The translations under genes were made by a program, and so were the position numbers. Positions 15,501 to 22,837 of a stretch of 56,839 nt of DNA are shown in pieces. A model generated the notes under the pieces. That model made no database searches and was not told where the DNA came from. It saw nothing but the letters and a program-made list of their open reading frames with translations. Each line of letters opens with the position of its first letter. Positions within the stretch are counted from its first letter, which is position 1. Source of the DNA: Streptomyces sp. DH37. Lineage in GTDB: Bacteria; Actinomycetota; Actinomycetes; Streptomycetales; Streptomycetaceae. The stretch is taken from assembly GCF_029813835.1 (NCBI RefSeq), contig NZ_JARVKV010000041.1, positions 1 through 56,839 of the forward strand, given 5' to 3'.

Positions 15501-16497
15501 CCAGCTGCTGAACCGGCTGGAGCTGCGGCTCGGCGACACCATGGACTCCGAGTTCGACCGCAAGGTGGCCGCGAACGTCCCCCCGGACACGGCCGGCCGC
15601 GGCCAGACGCCGGACAAGCTCCACTTCATGACCGCGGTCCCCCGCATCGACGGGGTCGCCTCCGACGACGAGCTGTCCGACGCCACCGCCGCGATGAACG
15701 GCGCGGTGGCCGGCGCCTGGCAGGGCCCGCCGGCCCCGCCGGTCCGGCTGCTCCCCCGCGAGCTCTCCGCCGACCTGCTGCCCAAGGGCGGCGACCACCC
15801 GCAGTACGGCGTCGCCTTCGGCATCGACGAGAACACCCTCCAGCCGGTCTTCGTCGACTTCGAGACCGACCCGTTCTTCCTGGTCTTCGGCGAGAGCGAG
15901 TCGGGCAAGACCGCGCTGCTGCGCCTGCTGGCCAAGCAGATCTGCGAGCGTTACACGCCCGACGAGGCGCGCATCGTCGTGGCCGACTACCGGCGCTCCC
16001 TGCTGAGCAACATCCCGGACTCGCACCTCATCGTGTACGCCGCCATGTCCAACGCCATGGACACGCACATGGCCGCGATGAAGGACCTGATGGAGAAGCG
16101 CACCCCGCCGGAGGACGTCACGCCTCAGCAGTTGCGCGACCGCAGCTGGTGGGCGGGGCCGAAGATGTTCCTGATCATCGACGACTACGAGCTGGTCTCC
16201 ACCTCCAGCGGCAACCCGCTGGCCATGCTCACGGAGCTGCTGCCCTTCGCCCGCGACATCGGCGTCTGCTTCGTCATCGCCCGCAGCGCGGCCGGCGCCT
16301 CCCGCGCCTCCTACGAGCCGTTCATGCAGCGCATGAAGGAGCTCGGCGCCCAGGGCGTGGTCCTGTCCGGCGATCCCGGCGAGGGCGACCTGCTGGGCAA
16401 CGTACGCGCCCGTCCGATGCCCCCGGGCCGCGGCTACTTCGTCTCCCGCAAGCGGGGGACCCCGCTGGTCCAGGTCGGCTGGCTGCCGGCGCGGTGA
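12532..16497 (+). CDS. eccC: Type VII secretion ATPase EccC (three FtsK/SpoIIIE domains)
   Basis: 1321-aa motor of the ESX system, fused in one chain (EccCa plus EccCb). Two hydrophobic segments near residues 43-60 and 65-83 are followed by a DUF-type domain and three ATPase domains. Walker A motifs: GATGSGKSE near 475, GGPQSGKST near 834, GESESGKTA near 1120. Walker B: LVLVIDEF near 583 in domain 1 (canonical DE), but LVIDGWGG in domain 2 and LIIDDYEL in domain 3, so only the first has the full DE pair. Known EccC proteins bind WXG100 substrates in the C-terminal domains. It is followed by a terminator and a DUF397 gene. Confidence 0.96.
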   Translation: MSQIVVKRPPRVLPPSVPSEDLRLEPPPELPRGQQEGVLFQLLPMLGMGGSVVFFFMPNAHPFMRIMGVIMIVSTIAMLIATIVRYRRGTQGEMAQMRRDYLKYLAQTRRRVRRTARRQRDAQYYLHPSPDQLWALVAEGSRVWERRAGDDDFVHVRVGLGTHRLATPLVAPETAPVDELEPLTAGAMHQFLRTHGTVEDLPMAVSLRAFYHLTVSGEPESVHGGVRAMVASLVSLHSPDDLVVAIVTGRDGAERWEWAKWLPHAQTSAVTDGAGTGRLITTDTAEAERLLGAGLEGRPRFNSGGQPLLDQPHVLVVLDGGAVVPPGSLLASAEGLQGVTVVEVVPGEIGSPRGGLSVVVRPGELRLESGHGAVYEGRPDFLSLEAAEALARQLAPLRMGTGGGDDEPLLANLEFTDLLNLGDAASVDVRRTWRPRSTAERLRVPIGVGEDGQPVMLDLKEAAQDGMGPHGLCVGATGSGKSELLRTLVLGLAVTHTSETLNFVLADFKGGATFAGMAQMPHVAAVITNLADDLSLVDRMGDSIRGELNRRQELLRDAGNYANIHDYERARAAGAPLVPIASLVLVIDEFSELLTAKPDFIDMFIQIGRIGRSLGVHLLLASQRLEEGRLRGLETYLSYRIGLRTFSAAESRAALGVPDAYHLPSVPGSGYLKFGTEEMVRFKAAYVSGVYRSGSGGGGGAAGPLPADRRPVLFTARPVPLPARRSEPAPAAPAAPPEDDALADTVLDVVVRRLENQGPAAHQVWLPPLDQAPPLDELLPGLTAVAGRGLTQPDYPHAGRLVVPLGLVDKPYEQRRETLLRDFSGAAGHMLVVGGPQSGKSTLLRTLISSFALTHTPQEVQFYGLDFGGGGLSAVTGLPHVGGVASRLDPERVRRTVAEVAGVLAQREEYFRAHGIDSVATYRRRRARGEITDQPWGDVFLVIDGWGGFKQEYDVLEEAVINIASRGLGYGVHVVVSASRYMEVRPALKDQLLNRLELRLGDTMDSEFDRKVAANVPPDTAGRGQTPDKLHFMTAVPRIDGVASDDELSDATAAMNGAVAGAWQGPPAPPVRLLPRELSADLLPKGGDHPQYGVAFGIDENTLQPVFVDFETDPFFLVFGESESGKTALLRLLAKQICERYTPDEARIVVADYRRSLLSNIPDSHLIVYAAMSNAMDTHMAAMKDLMEKRTPPEDVTPQQLRDRSWWAGPKMFLIIDDYELVSTSSGNPLAMLTELLPFARDIGVCFVIARSAAGASRASYEPFMQRMKELGAQGVVLSGDPGEGDLLGNVRARPMPPGRGYFVSRKRGTPLVQVGWLPAR

Positions 16498-16531
16498 CGC
16501 GCCGCCCCGGGCGGTCCGGCGCGGCGTCCGC

Positions 16532-16550
16532 CGGCCGGGTCGCCCGGCCG
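16532..16550 (+). terminator. terminator after eccC
   Basis: CGGCCGGG (16532-16539) and CCCGGCCG (16543-16550) form a perfect eight-bp stem with a three-base loop, 35 bases past the eccC stop. Confidence 0.55.
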
Positions 16551-16712
16551 CCGGGAGGGACGCCGCCCACCGGCTCGCGCCGGCCCCGCGCGCCCCGTGT
16601 CCGGCCGCTTCTCCCCCGAAAGGGCGGTGGTGCGCGACGGCCGTCCGGGTCCGTCGACGGACTGTTATCTTTCGGTCACCGTCGCTGGCATCGATGAGGG
16701 AGAGGTTCGCCG

Positions 16713-16946
16713 ATGGGGACTCAGCAGGAGAAGGACGAGCTGTACGCGATGGACATCTCCGACGCCGTGTGGGAGAGCGCGCCCGGGGGCCCGGAGGACG
16801 AGAAGGTGGAGATCGCGCACCTGCCGGGCGGCGCCGTGGCCATGCGCAACTCCAAGGATCCCGGCACCGTGCTGCGCTACACCGCAGCGGAGTGGCGGGC
16901 GTTCGTCCTGGGTGTGCGCGACGGCGAGTTCGACCTCAGGCCCTGA
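16713..16946 (+). CDS. DUF397 domain protein
   Basis: 77 aa, acidic. The core AVWESAPGG, then VEIAHLPGGAVAMRNSKDP, then LRYTAAEWRAFVLGVRDGEFD, matches the DUF397 pattern (W-x-S-S/A…, V-A-x-R-D/N-S-K-x-P, A-W-x-F-x-x-G-V-K/R-x-G-E-F-D). The ATG follows GAGGGAGAGG. DUF397 proteins in streptomycetes usually pair with a helix-turn-helix regulator and affect development; no such partner is next to this one. Its placement after eccC and converging on the esx genes is notable. Role in secretion unknown. Confidence 0.85.
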   Translation: MGTQQEKDELYAMDISDAVWESAPGGPEDEKVEIAHLPGGAVAMRNSKDPGTVLRYTAAEWRAFVLGVRDGEFDLRP

Positions 16947-16998
16947 GCCGCGGGCCGGCGGGGCACGGCAGGACACCGCGGGCGCGGCAGAGCACGAC

Positions 16999-17035
16999 GG
17001 GCGGGCGCCCGACGCATGACGTCGGACGCCCGCCC
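16999..17035. terminator. bidirectional terminator between DUF397 gene and esxA
   Basis: GGGCGGGCGCCCGACG (16999-17014) and CGTCGGACGCCCGCCC (17020-17035) pair over 16 positions with a single mismatch and a five-base loop, between two convergent genes. Confidence 0.75.
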
Positions 17036-17075
17036 GGAGCGTTCGGCGGCGGCTTCGCGGGAAAGCCCCGGGGAA

Positions 17076-17363
17076 TCAGAACTCGAACTGCTGCGCCGCC
17101 CGGCGGTCCGTGCGCTGGTAGCCGGCGGCCGCGTTGTCCAGCCCGGCGGCGATGGCCTTGAGCGTGGTGTTCAGACCGTTGACGTTCTCCTCCCACCCCT
17201 TGTGCTTGCGGTGGAAGGCGTTCTGGGCCTCACCGTCCCAGGTGGCGACGACGCTGGTGACGCGGGCGTTCAGGGCGTTGAGCTGGCCCTCGAGTTCGCT
17301 GGCGACCCTGCGGACGTCATCGGCGGCAGCGGTGACGGTGCCGTATGTGATCTTGATGGTCAT
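17076..17363 (-). CDS. esxA: WXG100 family type VII secretion target (EsxA-like)
   Basis: 95-aa helical-hairpin protein of the ESAT-6 superfamily. The WXG turn is TWDGEA (Trp42-Gly44) between two helices. Near the C-terminus GYQRTD gives a YxxxD secretion signal (Tyr82, Asp86). It lies 30 bases downstream of the second WXG100 gene; such pairs form a secreted 1:1 heterodimer in mycobacteria and both are exported by the ESX machine in S. coelicolor and S. scabies, as I recall. The ATG at 17363 is preceded by GAAGGGAGGGG. It is last in the 21298-to-17076 unit, ended by the 16999-17035 hairpin. Confidence 0.92.
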   Translation of the reverse strand: MTIKITYGTVTAAADDVRRVASELEGQLNALNARVTSVVATWDGEAQNAFHRKHKGWEENVNGLNTTLKAIAAGLDNAAAGYQRTDRRAAQQFEF

Positions 17364-17393
17364 TCCTGCCCCTCCCTTCTTCTCTGTTTCTCG

Positions 17394-17765
17394 TTACCTG
17401 GCGGTCGGGGTGACGCCCACACCGGTGAAGTCGCTGATCGGGCTCGCCTTCGAGACCTGGTTGAAGCTCTCCATCTGCTCGATCTCGTTGGCGGTGAAGC
17501 CGTCCTTGCTCGCCTGGAGGGCCTCCTCCATCATCTGGAGCTTGCCGTCCAGGTTCCGGGCGTAGTCGTTCGTCTTGCGCTGGAGGTTGTCGTAGGACCG
17601 GTGGGCGTCGCCCTTCCACGCGGCCTCGATCGTGTCGACCACGGCGTTCAGGTTGGCGATCTTGCTCTTCAGCTTCGACTGCATCTCCTGGACGTCGCGG
17701 ATCAGATCGTTGAGATCGGCGTCGTTGGACTGGAACGTACCGCCGCTGCCGCCTTCTCCGGCCAT
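17394..17765 (-). CDS. esxB: WXG100 family protein (EsxB-like)
   Basis: 123-aa partner WXG100 protein. The turn motif is AWKGDA (Trp50-Gly52), flanked by amphipathic helices (DLNDLIRDVQEMQSKLKSKI before; HRSYDNLQRKTNDYARNL after). It is longer than the typical 100 aa because of a C-terminal extension past residue 95, and it has no clear YxxxD; the partner gene carries that signal. AAGGAGAGC precedes the ATG at 17765. It follows the mycosin gene by 74 bases and is probably on the same transcript. Confidence 0.9.
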   Translation of the reverse strand: MAGEGGSGGTFQSNDADLNDLIRDVQEMQSKLKSKIANLNAVVDTIEAAWKGDAHRSYDNLQRKTNDYARNLDGKLQMMEEALQASKDGFTANEIEQMESFNQVSKASPISDFTGVGVTPTAR

Positions 17766-17839
17766 GCTGCTCTCCTTGGATGTGAGTTACTGGTGCTTGC
17801 GGATGGGCTGTCGTGGGCGCGCCCCGGACGGCGCGCCCG

Positions 17840-19081
17840 CTAGGTGCGGCGCGTCCGCCGGACGAGGACGAACGCGCCGGCCACCACAACGGCCGCCGCG
17901 GCGCCCGCTCCCAGGTAGATCCACAGGTCGCCGCTGTCCCTGGATTCGGAACTCGCCTTTTCTACCCGGTCTTTCCCGGCCCTGCCATCGTTCTCGGCGT
18001 CGCTTCCCCCGTCAGGGGAGGACGCCGCCGACGACGGGGTCGGTTCCGTGGCCTCGATCGGGTTCCTGTCCGGCTCGCCGGGGTCGCCCTTGCCCTCGAG
18101 GAGGTGGATGCGCGGGCGGACGGCGCCGTAGCCGATGTACTTGCTGGCCACGTCGCTCCTCTCCTTGCGCCCGGCGGTGTCGACCAGGACGCGCAGGACC
18201 TGGTTGGCGGTCCAGTCGGGATGCTTCGACCAGATCAGCGCGGCGGAGGCGGAGGCGATGGCGGTGGCGGCACTCGTACCGTCGGCGTCGGGGCAGTACT
18301 CCTTCAGGCTCTTGTCGCACCAGGCGGGAATGTTGACTCCCGGTGCTGCCAGATCCGTGTTGGGCCCGTACTGCGAGAACTTTCCGACAACGCCCTTCTC
18401 GTCCGTTGCCGCCACGCCCACCACGCCCGTGTACGAGGACGGGAAGTGCATTCCGTCTTTACCGCTGTTCCCGGTACCGGCGAACAGCAGCTTTCCCTTG
18501 CTGAGAGCGTAGTTGACCGCTTCTTCTTCCTCGGTGTCGTAATACGGCCCGCCGAAGGACATGTTGATGATCTGGGCGTCGCTGTCCGCTGCCGCCCTGA
18601 TCGCCTCGGAGCCGCTTCTCTCGTTGCTCTTGCCCTCAAGGGTGCTGAGGGCGACGCGAATGGGAATGATCTTCGCGCCGGGAGCAAGCCCCTGGATTCC
18701 CCCGCCCTCGCCGGTTCCCGCGATGATCTCCGCCATGGACGTCCCGTGACCGTCGTAGTCATCGGTGGCCTCCCCGGCCGCGCCGGAATGGTCCTCGCCC
18801 GGGAGTACCTGGCCCCGCAGGGAGGCGGTGGTGGCGTCGACACCGGTGTCGATGACCGCCACCTTGACGCCCTCGCCCGTGCTGACCTTCCACATCTCCT
18901 CGGCCTGCATGGCGTCCAGGTACCACTGCTGCGAACGCACGTCGTCCGCCTGGGCCGCCGGTGCCACTCCCATGAGGCATGTGGTCCACGCGCCGACTGC
19001 CGCCGATGCCGAGAGCAGACGCCGCCGCGCCGTGCTCCGCGGCAGCGTCCTGCCCTGGCGGTGGTTGTGTCCTGCCGTCAT
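17840..19081 (-). CDS. mycP: Type VII secretion-associated mycosin (S8 serine protease)
   Basis: 413-aa membrane-anchored subtilisin-like protease. A Tat-like or Sec signal peptide (basic N-terminus with RSTARRR, hydrophobic core, cut near AQADD, about residue 45) is followed by the catalytic triad Asp78 (AVIDTG), His112 (DGHGTS) and Ser270 (DGTSAA), with oxyanion Asn205 (GTGNSG). A Ser/Glu/Asp-rich linker then leads to a C-terminal TM segment (about 387-407) and a basic tail. Mycosins stabilise the ESX complex and clip substrates outside the membrane. It sits between the PPE-like gene (21 bases upstream) and the WXG100 pair. A second mycosin lies at 21541-22818. Confidence 0.92.
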   Translation of the reverse strand: MTAGHNHRQGRTLPRSTARRRLLSASAAVGAWTTCLMGVAPAAQADDVRSQQWYLDAMQAEEMWKVSTGEGVKVAVIDTGVDATTASLRGQVLPGEDHSGAAGEATDDYDGHGTSMAEIIAGTGEGGGIQGLAPGAKIIPIRVALSTLEGKSNERSGSEAIRAAADSDAQIINMSFGGPYYDTEEEEAVNYALSKGKLLFAGTGNSGKDGMHFPSSYTGVVGVAATDEKGVVGKFSQYGPNTDLAAPGVNIPAWCDKSLKEYCPDADGTSAATAIASASAALIWSKHPDWTANQVLRVLVDTAGRKERSDVASKYIGYGAVRPRIHLLEGKGDPGEPDRNPIEATEPTPSSAASSPDGGSDAENDGRAGKDRVEKASSESRDSGDLWIYLGAGAAAAVVVAGAFVLVRRTRRT

Positions 19082-19102
19082 CGCCGCTCTCTCGACTGGG
19101 GG

Positions 19103-20857
19103 TTAATCGACGACGGGAGGAGCGATGCCGTTCCGCCCCGTCGTCCACGTCTCTTCGTCCTCGGTCAGGTAGTCCGGCCGACGGGACTCGCTCCGGGACT
19201 CGTCCCGGGATCCCTGAGTCCCGGGACGCGGAGCCCCCGCGGGAGCCTGGCCGCCCGTGGCACCGCTTCGCGCCAGGCCCGTGCCCCCCGGAGTGAACGG
19301 CCGGGACGCGGCCCCCTGCGCCGGCGCGTTCCGCGGGGTGCCGACGACACCGCCGGGGGTCGACGCCGGTCTGCGGCCGGTGGTGCCGCCTCCCGTCCCG
19401 GTCCCGGTCCCGGCCCCGATCGCGCCCGCGCCCGGCGAGCCCGCGGAAGGCCGCCCCGTCATGCCGTGTTCCGTTCCGATCACCGTTCCCCGGGGGACGC
19501 GCGGGCCGGTGGCCGCTCTCCCTCCCTGGCTCGGAGTACCGCCGAAGATCCCGTTGCCGCCGCGGCCGACGGGCGGTGCCGTCGTCTGGGGAGCCCTGCC
19601 GGCGGGCGTACCGCCCGTGCCCGTGACGGGCCGCGGCCCCACGCCGTTCGCCGGCGGGGCCGCGGGAGGGACGGCGCCCGTCCGGCCGGGAGCGCCACCC
19701 GTGACGGGACGCGTCGTCCCGTTGCCCGCCGACGGAGCGCCGGGAAGCGTGGGGGTCACCCGGCCCGGGCCGGTACCGCGCTGCTGCCCGGGGTGCGGGC
19801 TGCCCTGGACCTTCGAGCCGCCCCCTCCTCTGCTGTTGACCGGGCTGTTGTACGAGGACGGGGGAAGGGGTCCGACCGGGCCGGCGGTGGGAGGACCGGC
19901 CACGGGGCTCACGGGAGTCTGGAGGCGCGGGCCGGAGTCGGCGGACGGGGCCACCGGAACAGCGACGCTGTCGAGTTCGGTCCGCACCTCTTCCCCGGGC
20001 GCGATCCCGCCGCCGGGGACGGCCGGGGTGCCCTGAGCGTCGCCGGACGACGTGGTGCCCCGCACCGTTTCCCCGCGCTCCTCGACCCGCGGCGGCGTCT
20101 CCGCCGTTCTGTACGCGTCCGCCGAAGGGCTGGAGCCCCTGCCGTCCGAAAGGAGTTCCCGCTCCTTGAGGGACGGCGCCGGGGGCATGCCGATCTTCGG
20201 CATCGGGCCGAACCTCGGCTCCTCCTTGGCCTGCATGCTCTCGTGCGAGACCCGGTAGTAGGACGCCAGGCGGTTCATCTGGTTGATGGCCTCCTGGCGG
20301 TCCTCCTCCTTCTTCTTCGCCAGCCGGTACTTCTCGTTGTCGTCGACCCGCTCGGGGGTGGGGATGTCCTCCAGCCGCGGCGCGGCCGCGATCCTGGCGT
20401 CGCGCTTGGGCATGCTGCTCTTCACCGAGGCCAGGCCGACACCGGCCGCCTTCAGGTGAGTGCTCGCCTGCTCGGTGTAGTCGGCCAGCAGGAGGGTGTT
20501 CTTGCTGAGGTCACGCCCCCACGCGCGGAAGCTGTCGCCGGACTCGCCGTCCCACTTGACCTTGTCGATGTGCTTGCCGATGTCCTCGCCGACCTCCCTG
20601 ATCTTGCCGCCGGCCTTCCAGAGCGCGTCCGCCGCGCTCTCGATGTCCTCCGGCCTGGCGTTGTCGACCAGGTCCTGCATCTCCTCGAGGTCCTTGCCCT
20701 CGAAGTCGGTGGAGCCCATGACGCTGGCGCGCATCATCAGGCCGCCGAGCGGGTTGAACGGCGAGGCGAGCACCCCGCTCCGCTTCAGGTCGGTGATGAA
20801 CAGCAGAGGGGCGACGACCGGTTCGTCCGGCCTCTCCTGCCCCTTGTCGTCACTCAT
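19103..20857 (-). CDS. large WXG/PPE-like protein with Pro/Gly-rich tail, probable ESX substrate
   Basis: 584 aa. The N-terminal ~210 residues are helical, with a WXG-type turn KWDGESGDSF (Trp102-Gly104) and a long charged helix (KYRLAKKKEEDRQEAINQMN). Residues ~230-550 are low-complexity Pro/Gly/Thr. The extreme C-terminus reads PDYLTEDEETWTTG, which holds a YxxxD match (Tyr563, Asp567) in an acidic DEETW block, then APPVVD. No signal peptide or TM segment. The ATG follows GGGGGGAGGCAAGGGC. It is 18 bases after a 140-aa helical gene, reminiscent of PE-PPE or WXG partner pairs, and 21 bases before a mycosin. Export is inferred, not shown. Confidence 0.78.
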   Translation of the reverse strand: MSDDKGQERPDEPVVAPLLFITDLKRSGVLASPFNPLGGLMMRASVMGSTDFEGKDLEEMQDLVDNARPEDIESAADALWKAGGKIREVGEDIGKHIDKVKWDGESGDSFRAWGRDLSKNTLLLADYTEQASTHLKAAGVGLASVKSSMPKRDARIAAAPRLEDIPTPERVDDNEKYRLAKKKEEDRQEAINQMNRLASYYRVSHESMQAKEEPRFGPMPKIGMPPAPSLKERELLSDGRGSSPSADAYRTAETPPRVEERGETVRGTTSSGDAQGTPAVPGGGIAPGEEVRTELDSVAVPVAPSADSGPRLQTPVSPVAGPPTAGPVGPLPPSSYNSPVNSRGGGGSKVQGSPHPGQQRGTGPGRVTPTLPGAPSAGNGTTRPVTGGAPGRTGAVPPAAPPANGVGPRPVTGTGGTPAGRAPQTTAPPVGRGGNGIFGGTPSQGGRAATGPRVPRGTVIGTEHGMTGRPSAGSPGAGAIGAGTGTGTGGGTTGRRPASTPGGVVGTPRNAPAQGAASRPFTPGGTGLARSGATGGQAPAGAPRPGTQGSRDESRSESRRPDYLTEDEETWTTGRNGIAPPVVD

Positions 20858-20875
20858 GGCCCTTGCCTCCCCCCG

Positions 20876-21298
20876 TCAGTAGGTGACCTCGGTGTCGTCC
20901 TCGGTCCCGGGCTTGTCCGCCTGCCGCTGTTCCTGCTGGTGCTGGTACGCCTGTCCCTGGAGCTGCCAGAAGCGCCGCTTCAGGTCGTCCTCCAGGTTGC
21001 CGAAGCCGACGTCGGCGCCGTGGACGGCGATGCGCATGGCCTCGATCTGGGCTCCGAGCACCTTGGAGAGGCCGGTGAGGTGGGTGTGGACGCGGTTGTA
21101 CTCCGCGTAGATGCCGTCGGCCTCGGCGAAGCTCCCGCCGAAGGAGGCCCGGTCGACCTCCTGCTGCCCTACCTTGGCGGGAGCGGCGGGGGAGCTCTCG
21201 AGTTCGCCGAGGATGCCGTCGACCCGCTTCTTGAAGTCCTTGAGGGTCTCGAGTTCGACATCGATTCCACCGGAGCCGGAATCCGCCGGCAGCGTCAT
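20876..21298 (-). CDS. small helical ESX-locus protein, likely partner of the PPE-like protein
   Basis: 140 aa, helix-rich, no signal peptide. ETLKDFKKRVDGILGELES forms a first helix. A turn with SFGGSFAEAD (where a WXG100 protein has W-x-G) leads into a long second helix (YAEYNRVHTHLTGLSKVLGA), and a third helix (DLKRRFWQLQGQAYQHQ) is followed by an acidic tail. The overall shape recalls WXG100/EspC-type secretion-associated proteins without a clean WXG. The ATG at 21298 has GGAGGGGG upstream, and a promoter (21350-21378) lies about 50 bases further. It is first in the unit that ends with esxA. Confidence 0.7.
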   Translation of the reverse strand: MTLPADSGSGGIDVELETLKDFKKRVDGILGELESSPAAPAKVGQQEVDRASFGGSFAEADGIYAEYNRVHTHLTGLSKVLGAQIEAMRIAVHGADVGFGNLEDDLKRRFWQLQGQAYQHQQEQRQADKPGTEDDTEVTY

Positions 21299-21349
21299 CA
21301 GGTTCCCCCTCCACCCGTTGAACCCGCACGTTCGACCGTGTGCGCGACC

Positions 21350-21378
21350 ACTCTAGCCATCGCCTGTGACAGCACCAA
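21350..21378 (-). promoter_or_regulatory. promoter of the WXG/PPE-mycosin-esx unit
   Basis: On the minus strand TTGGTG (21373-21378) is followed by a 17-base spacer and TAGAGT (21350-21355), a good streptomycete -10. The predicted start is near 21343, giving a 45-base leader before the ATG at 21298. Confidence 0.55.
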
Positions 21379-21540
21379 CCGCGTAACGCGGCCGGTGAGT
21401 TGGCGCGCGGTGCCCGTGGGGCGCGCGGGGTGCGGCGCGGTTCCCGGGGTCGCGGACGGGCGGATCGCCCGGTTCCCGCGAGCCGTGCGAGGGTTCCGCG
21501 ACCGTCGCTCCGGCCGTGCCCGCGCGGTAGGGCGCAGACC

Positions 21541-22818
21541 CTATCCGGTGACGCGCCGGCGCCGCCAGTCCCGGTACACCAGGGAGCCGCCCGCGATCAC
21601 CGACACCAGGACGCCTCCGCCGACCACCACGTACGTGCCCAGGCGTTCGGTGCGTTCCTGGGCGGTCTCGCCGAGGTGGAGCTCGGCCGGGGTGGGCGGT
21701 TCGGCCCTGTCGACGCCCTCGCGGGCCACCGGCTTCTCGATCGGCTTGTCGTCCTCGGTGAGGGCCCGGACGGGGTCGATGACGCCCCAGCCCACGTGGC
21801 GGTCGTGTCCGGGGACGGAGCGTTCCGCGGTCTGTTCGAGCTGGGCAGCGATCTGGTGGGGCTTCCAGTCCGGGTGCTCGGCCACGAGCAGCGCCGCGAC
21901 GCCCGCCACGTACGGGGCCGAGAAGCTGGTGCCGTTGTCCGCGCAGTGGCCGCCCCCCGGGACCGTGGAGACCATGTCGACGCCCGGGGCGGCGATGTCC
22001 ACGAAGTCGCCCGACTGGGAGAAGGGCGCGCGCTCGTTGTTGCGGTCGGAGGAGGCGACGGCGATGACGCCCTCGTAGGAGGCCGGGTAGGTCTCCTTCA
22101 CGTTGCCGCCCAGGCCGTCGTTGCCCGCCGACGCGACGATGACGACGCCCTCGGCCAGCGCGTCGTTCACCGCCTGCTCCAGCTCGGAGTCGGGCCGGAG
22201 GGGCTCCGCGGTGTCCTGCGAGATGTTGATGACCCGGGCGCCGACGTCCACCGCGTGCCTGATGGACGCGGCCAGGGTGGTCGTGCTCCCGCTGCCGTTC
22301 GCGTCGTTCTGCTGGATCGGGATGATGGTCGCCCCGGGGGCCATGCCGACGAAGCCGGTGTCGTCGGCCGGGCGGGCGGCGATGATGCCGGCGACCTTGG
22401 TGCCGTGGCCGACGGTGTCGTCCGTGCCGTTCTCCGCGCCGCGCTCGGGGACGTTGCCGTACTCGTCCTTCTTGGGCTTCCTCGGCAGCATGTTCTTGCC
22501 CAGCTCGGTGTCGACCGCGCCCTTGAGCTGCGGGTGGTCGTCGTCCACCCCGGTGTCGATGACCGCGACCTTGACGCCCTCGCCCCTGGTCTTCACCCAG
22601 AGCTGGTCCAGGAGGACCCTCTTGAGCGACCACGGCCTGCCCTCGAAGGGCTTGGCCGGGAAGGTGCACTGCCCGTCGGCCGCGGCCGGCGGCGCCCAGG
22701 CCAGGGGCGTGGCGACGGCGGCGAGGGCCGCCAGGACGACCGTCCCGGCCGTGGGGAGCGCCGTCCGGCGGCGGACGGTGCGCGCGGTGCGCCGCGCCGC
22801 GGCTGCCGTGCTCGTCAT
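21541..22818 (-). CDS. mycP: Type VII secretion-associated mycosin, second copy
   Basis: 425-aa membrane-anchored S8 protease. Signal peptide at residues ~1-48 (basic TARTVRRRT, hydrophobic core, PPAAADG). The triad is Asp88 (AVIDTG), His138 (VGHGTK) and Ser298 (NGTSFS), with Asn233 (SAGNDG). A Pro-rich linker, a TM segment near 395-415 and a basic tail (RDWRRRR) follow. I chose the ATG at 22816-22818 because GGGGGAGG precedes it by about eight bases; a GTG at 22836 is upstream. It follows eccB with 19 bases between stop and start, so it is the mycosin paired with the EccB membrane component. Confidence 0.92.
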   Translation of the reverse strand: MTSTAAAARRTARTVRRRTALPTAGTVVLAALAAVATPLAWAPPAAADGQCTFPAKPFEGRPWSLKRVLLDQLWVKTRGEGVKVAVIDTGVDDDHPQLKGAVDTELGKNMLPRKPKKDEYGNVPERGAENGTDDTVGHGTKVAGIIAARPADDTGFVGMAPGATIIPIQQNDANGSGSTTTLAASIRHAVDVGARVINISQDTAEPLRPDSELEQAVNDALAEGVVIVASAGNDGLGGNVKETYPASYEGVIAVASSDRNNERAPFSQSGDFVDIAAPGVDMVSTVPGGGHCADNGTSFSAPYVAGVAALLVAEHPDWKPHQIAAQLEQTAERSVPGHDRHVGWGVIDPVRALTEDDKPIEKPVAREGVDRAEPPTPAELHLGETAQERTERLGTYVVVGGGVLVSVIAGGSLVYRDWRRRRVTG

Positions 22819-22837
22819 CGCCTGCGCCTCCCCCACG

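Noticed and set aside
12415..16068. A 1217-codon minus-strand frame opposite eccC
   Set aside because: It is antisense to a full-length EccC with three Walker A motifs; no family likeness and no ribosome site.
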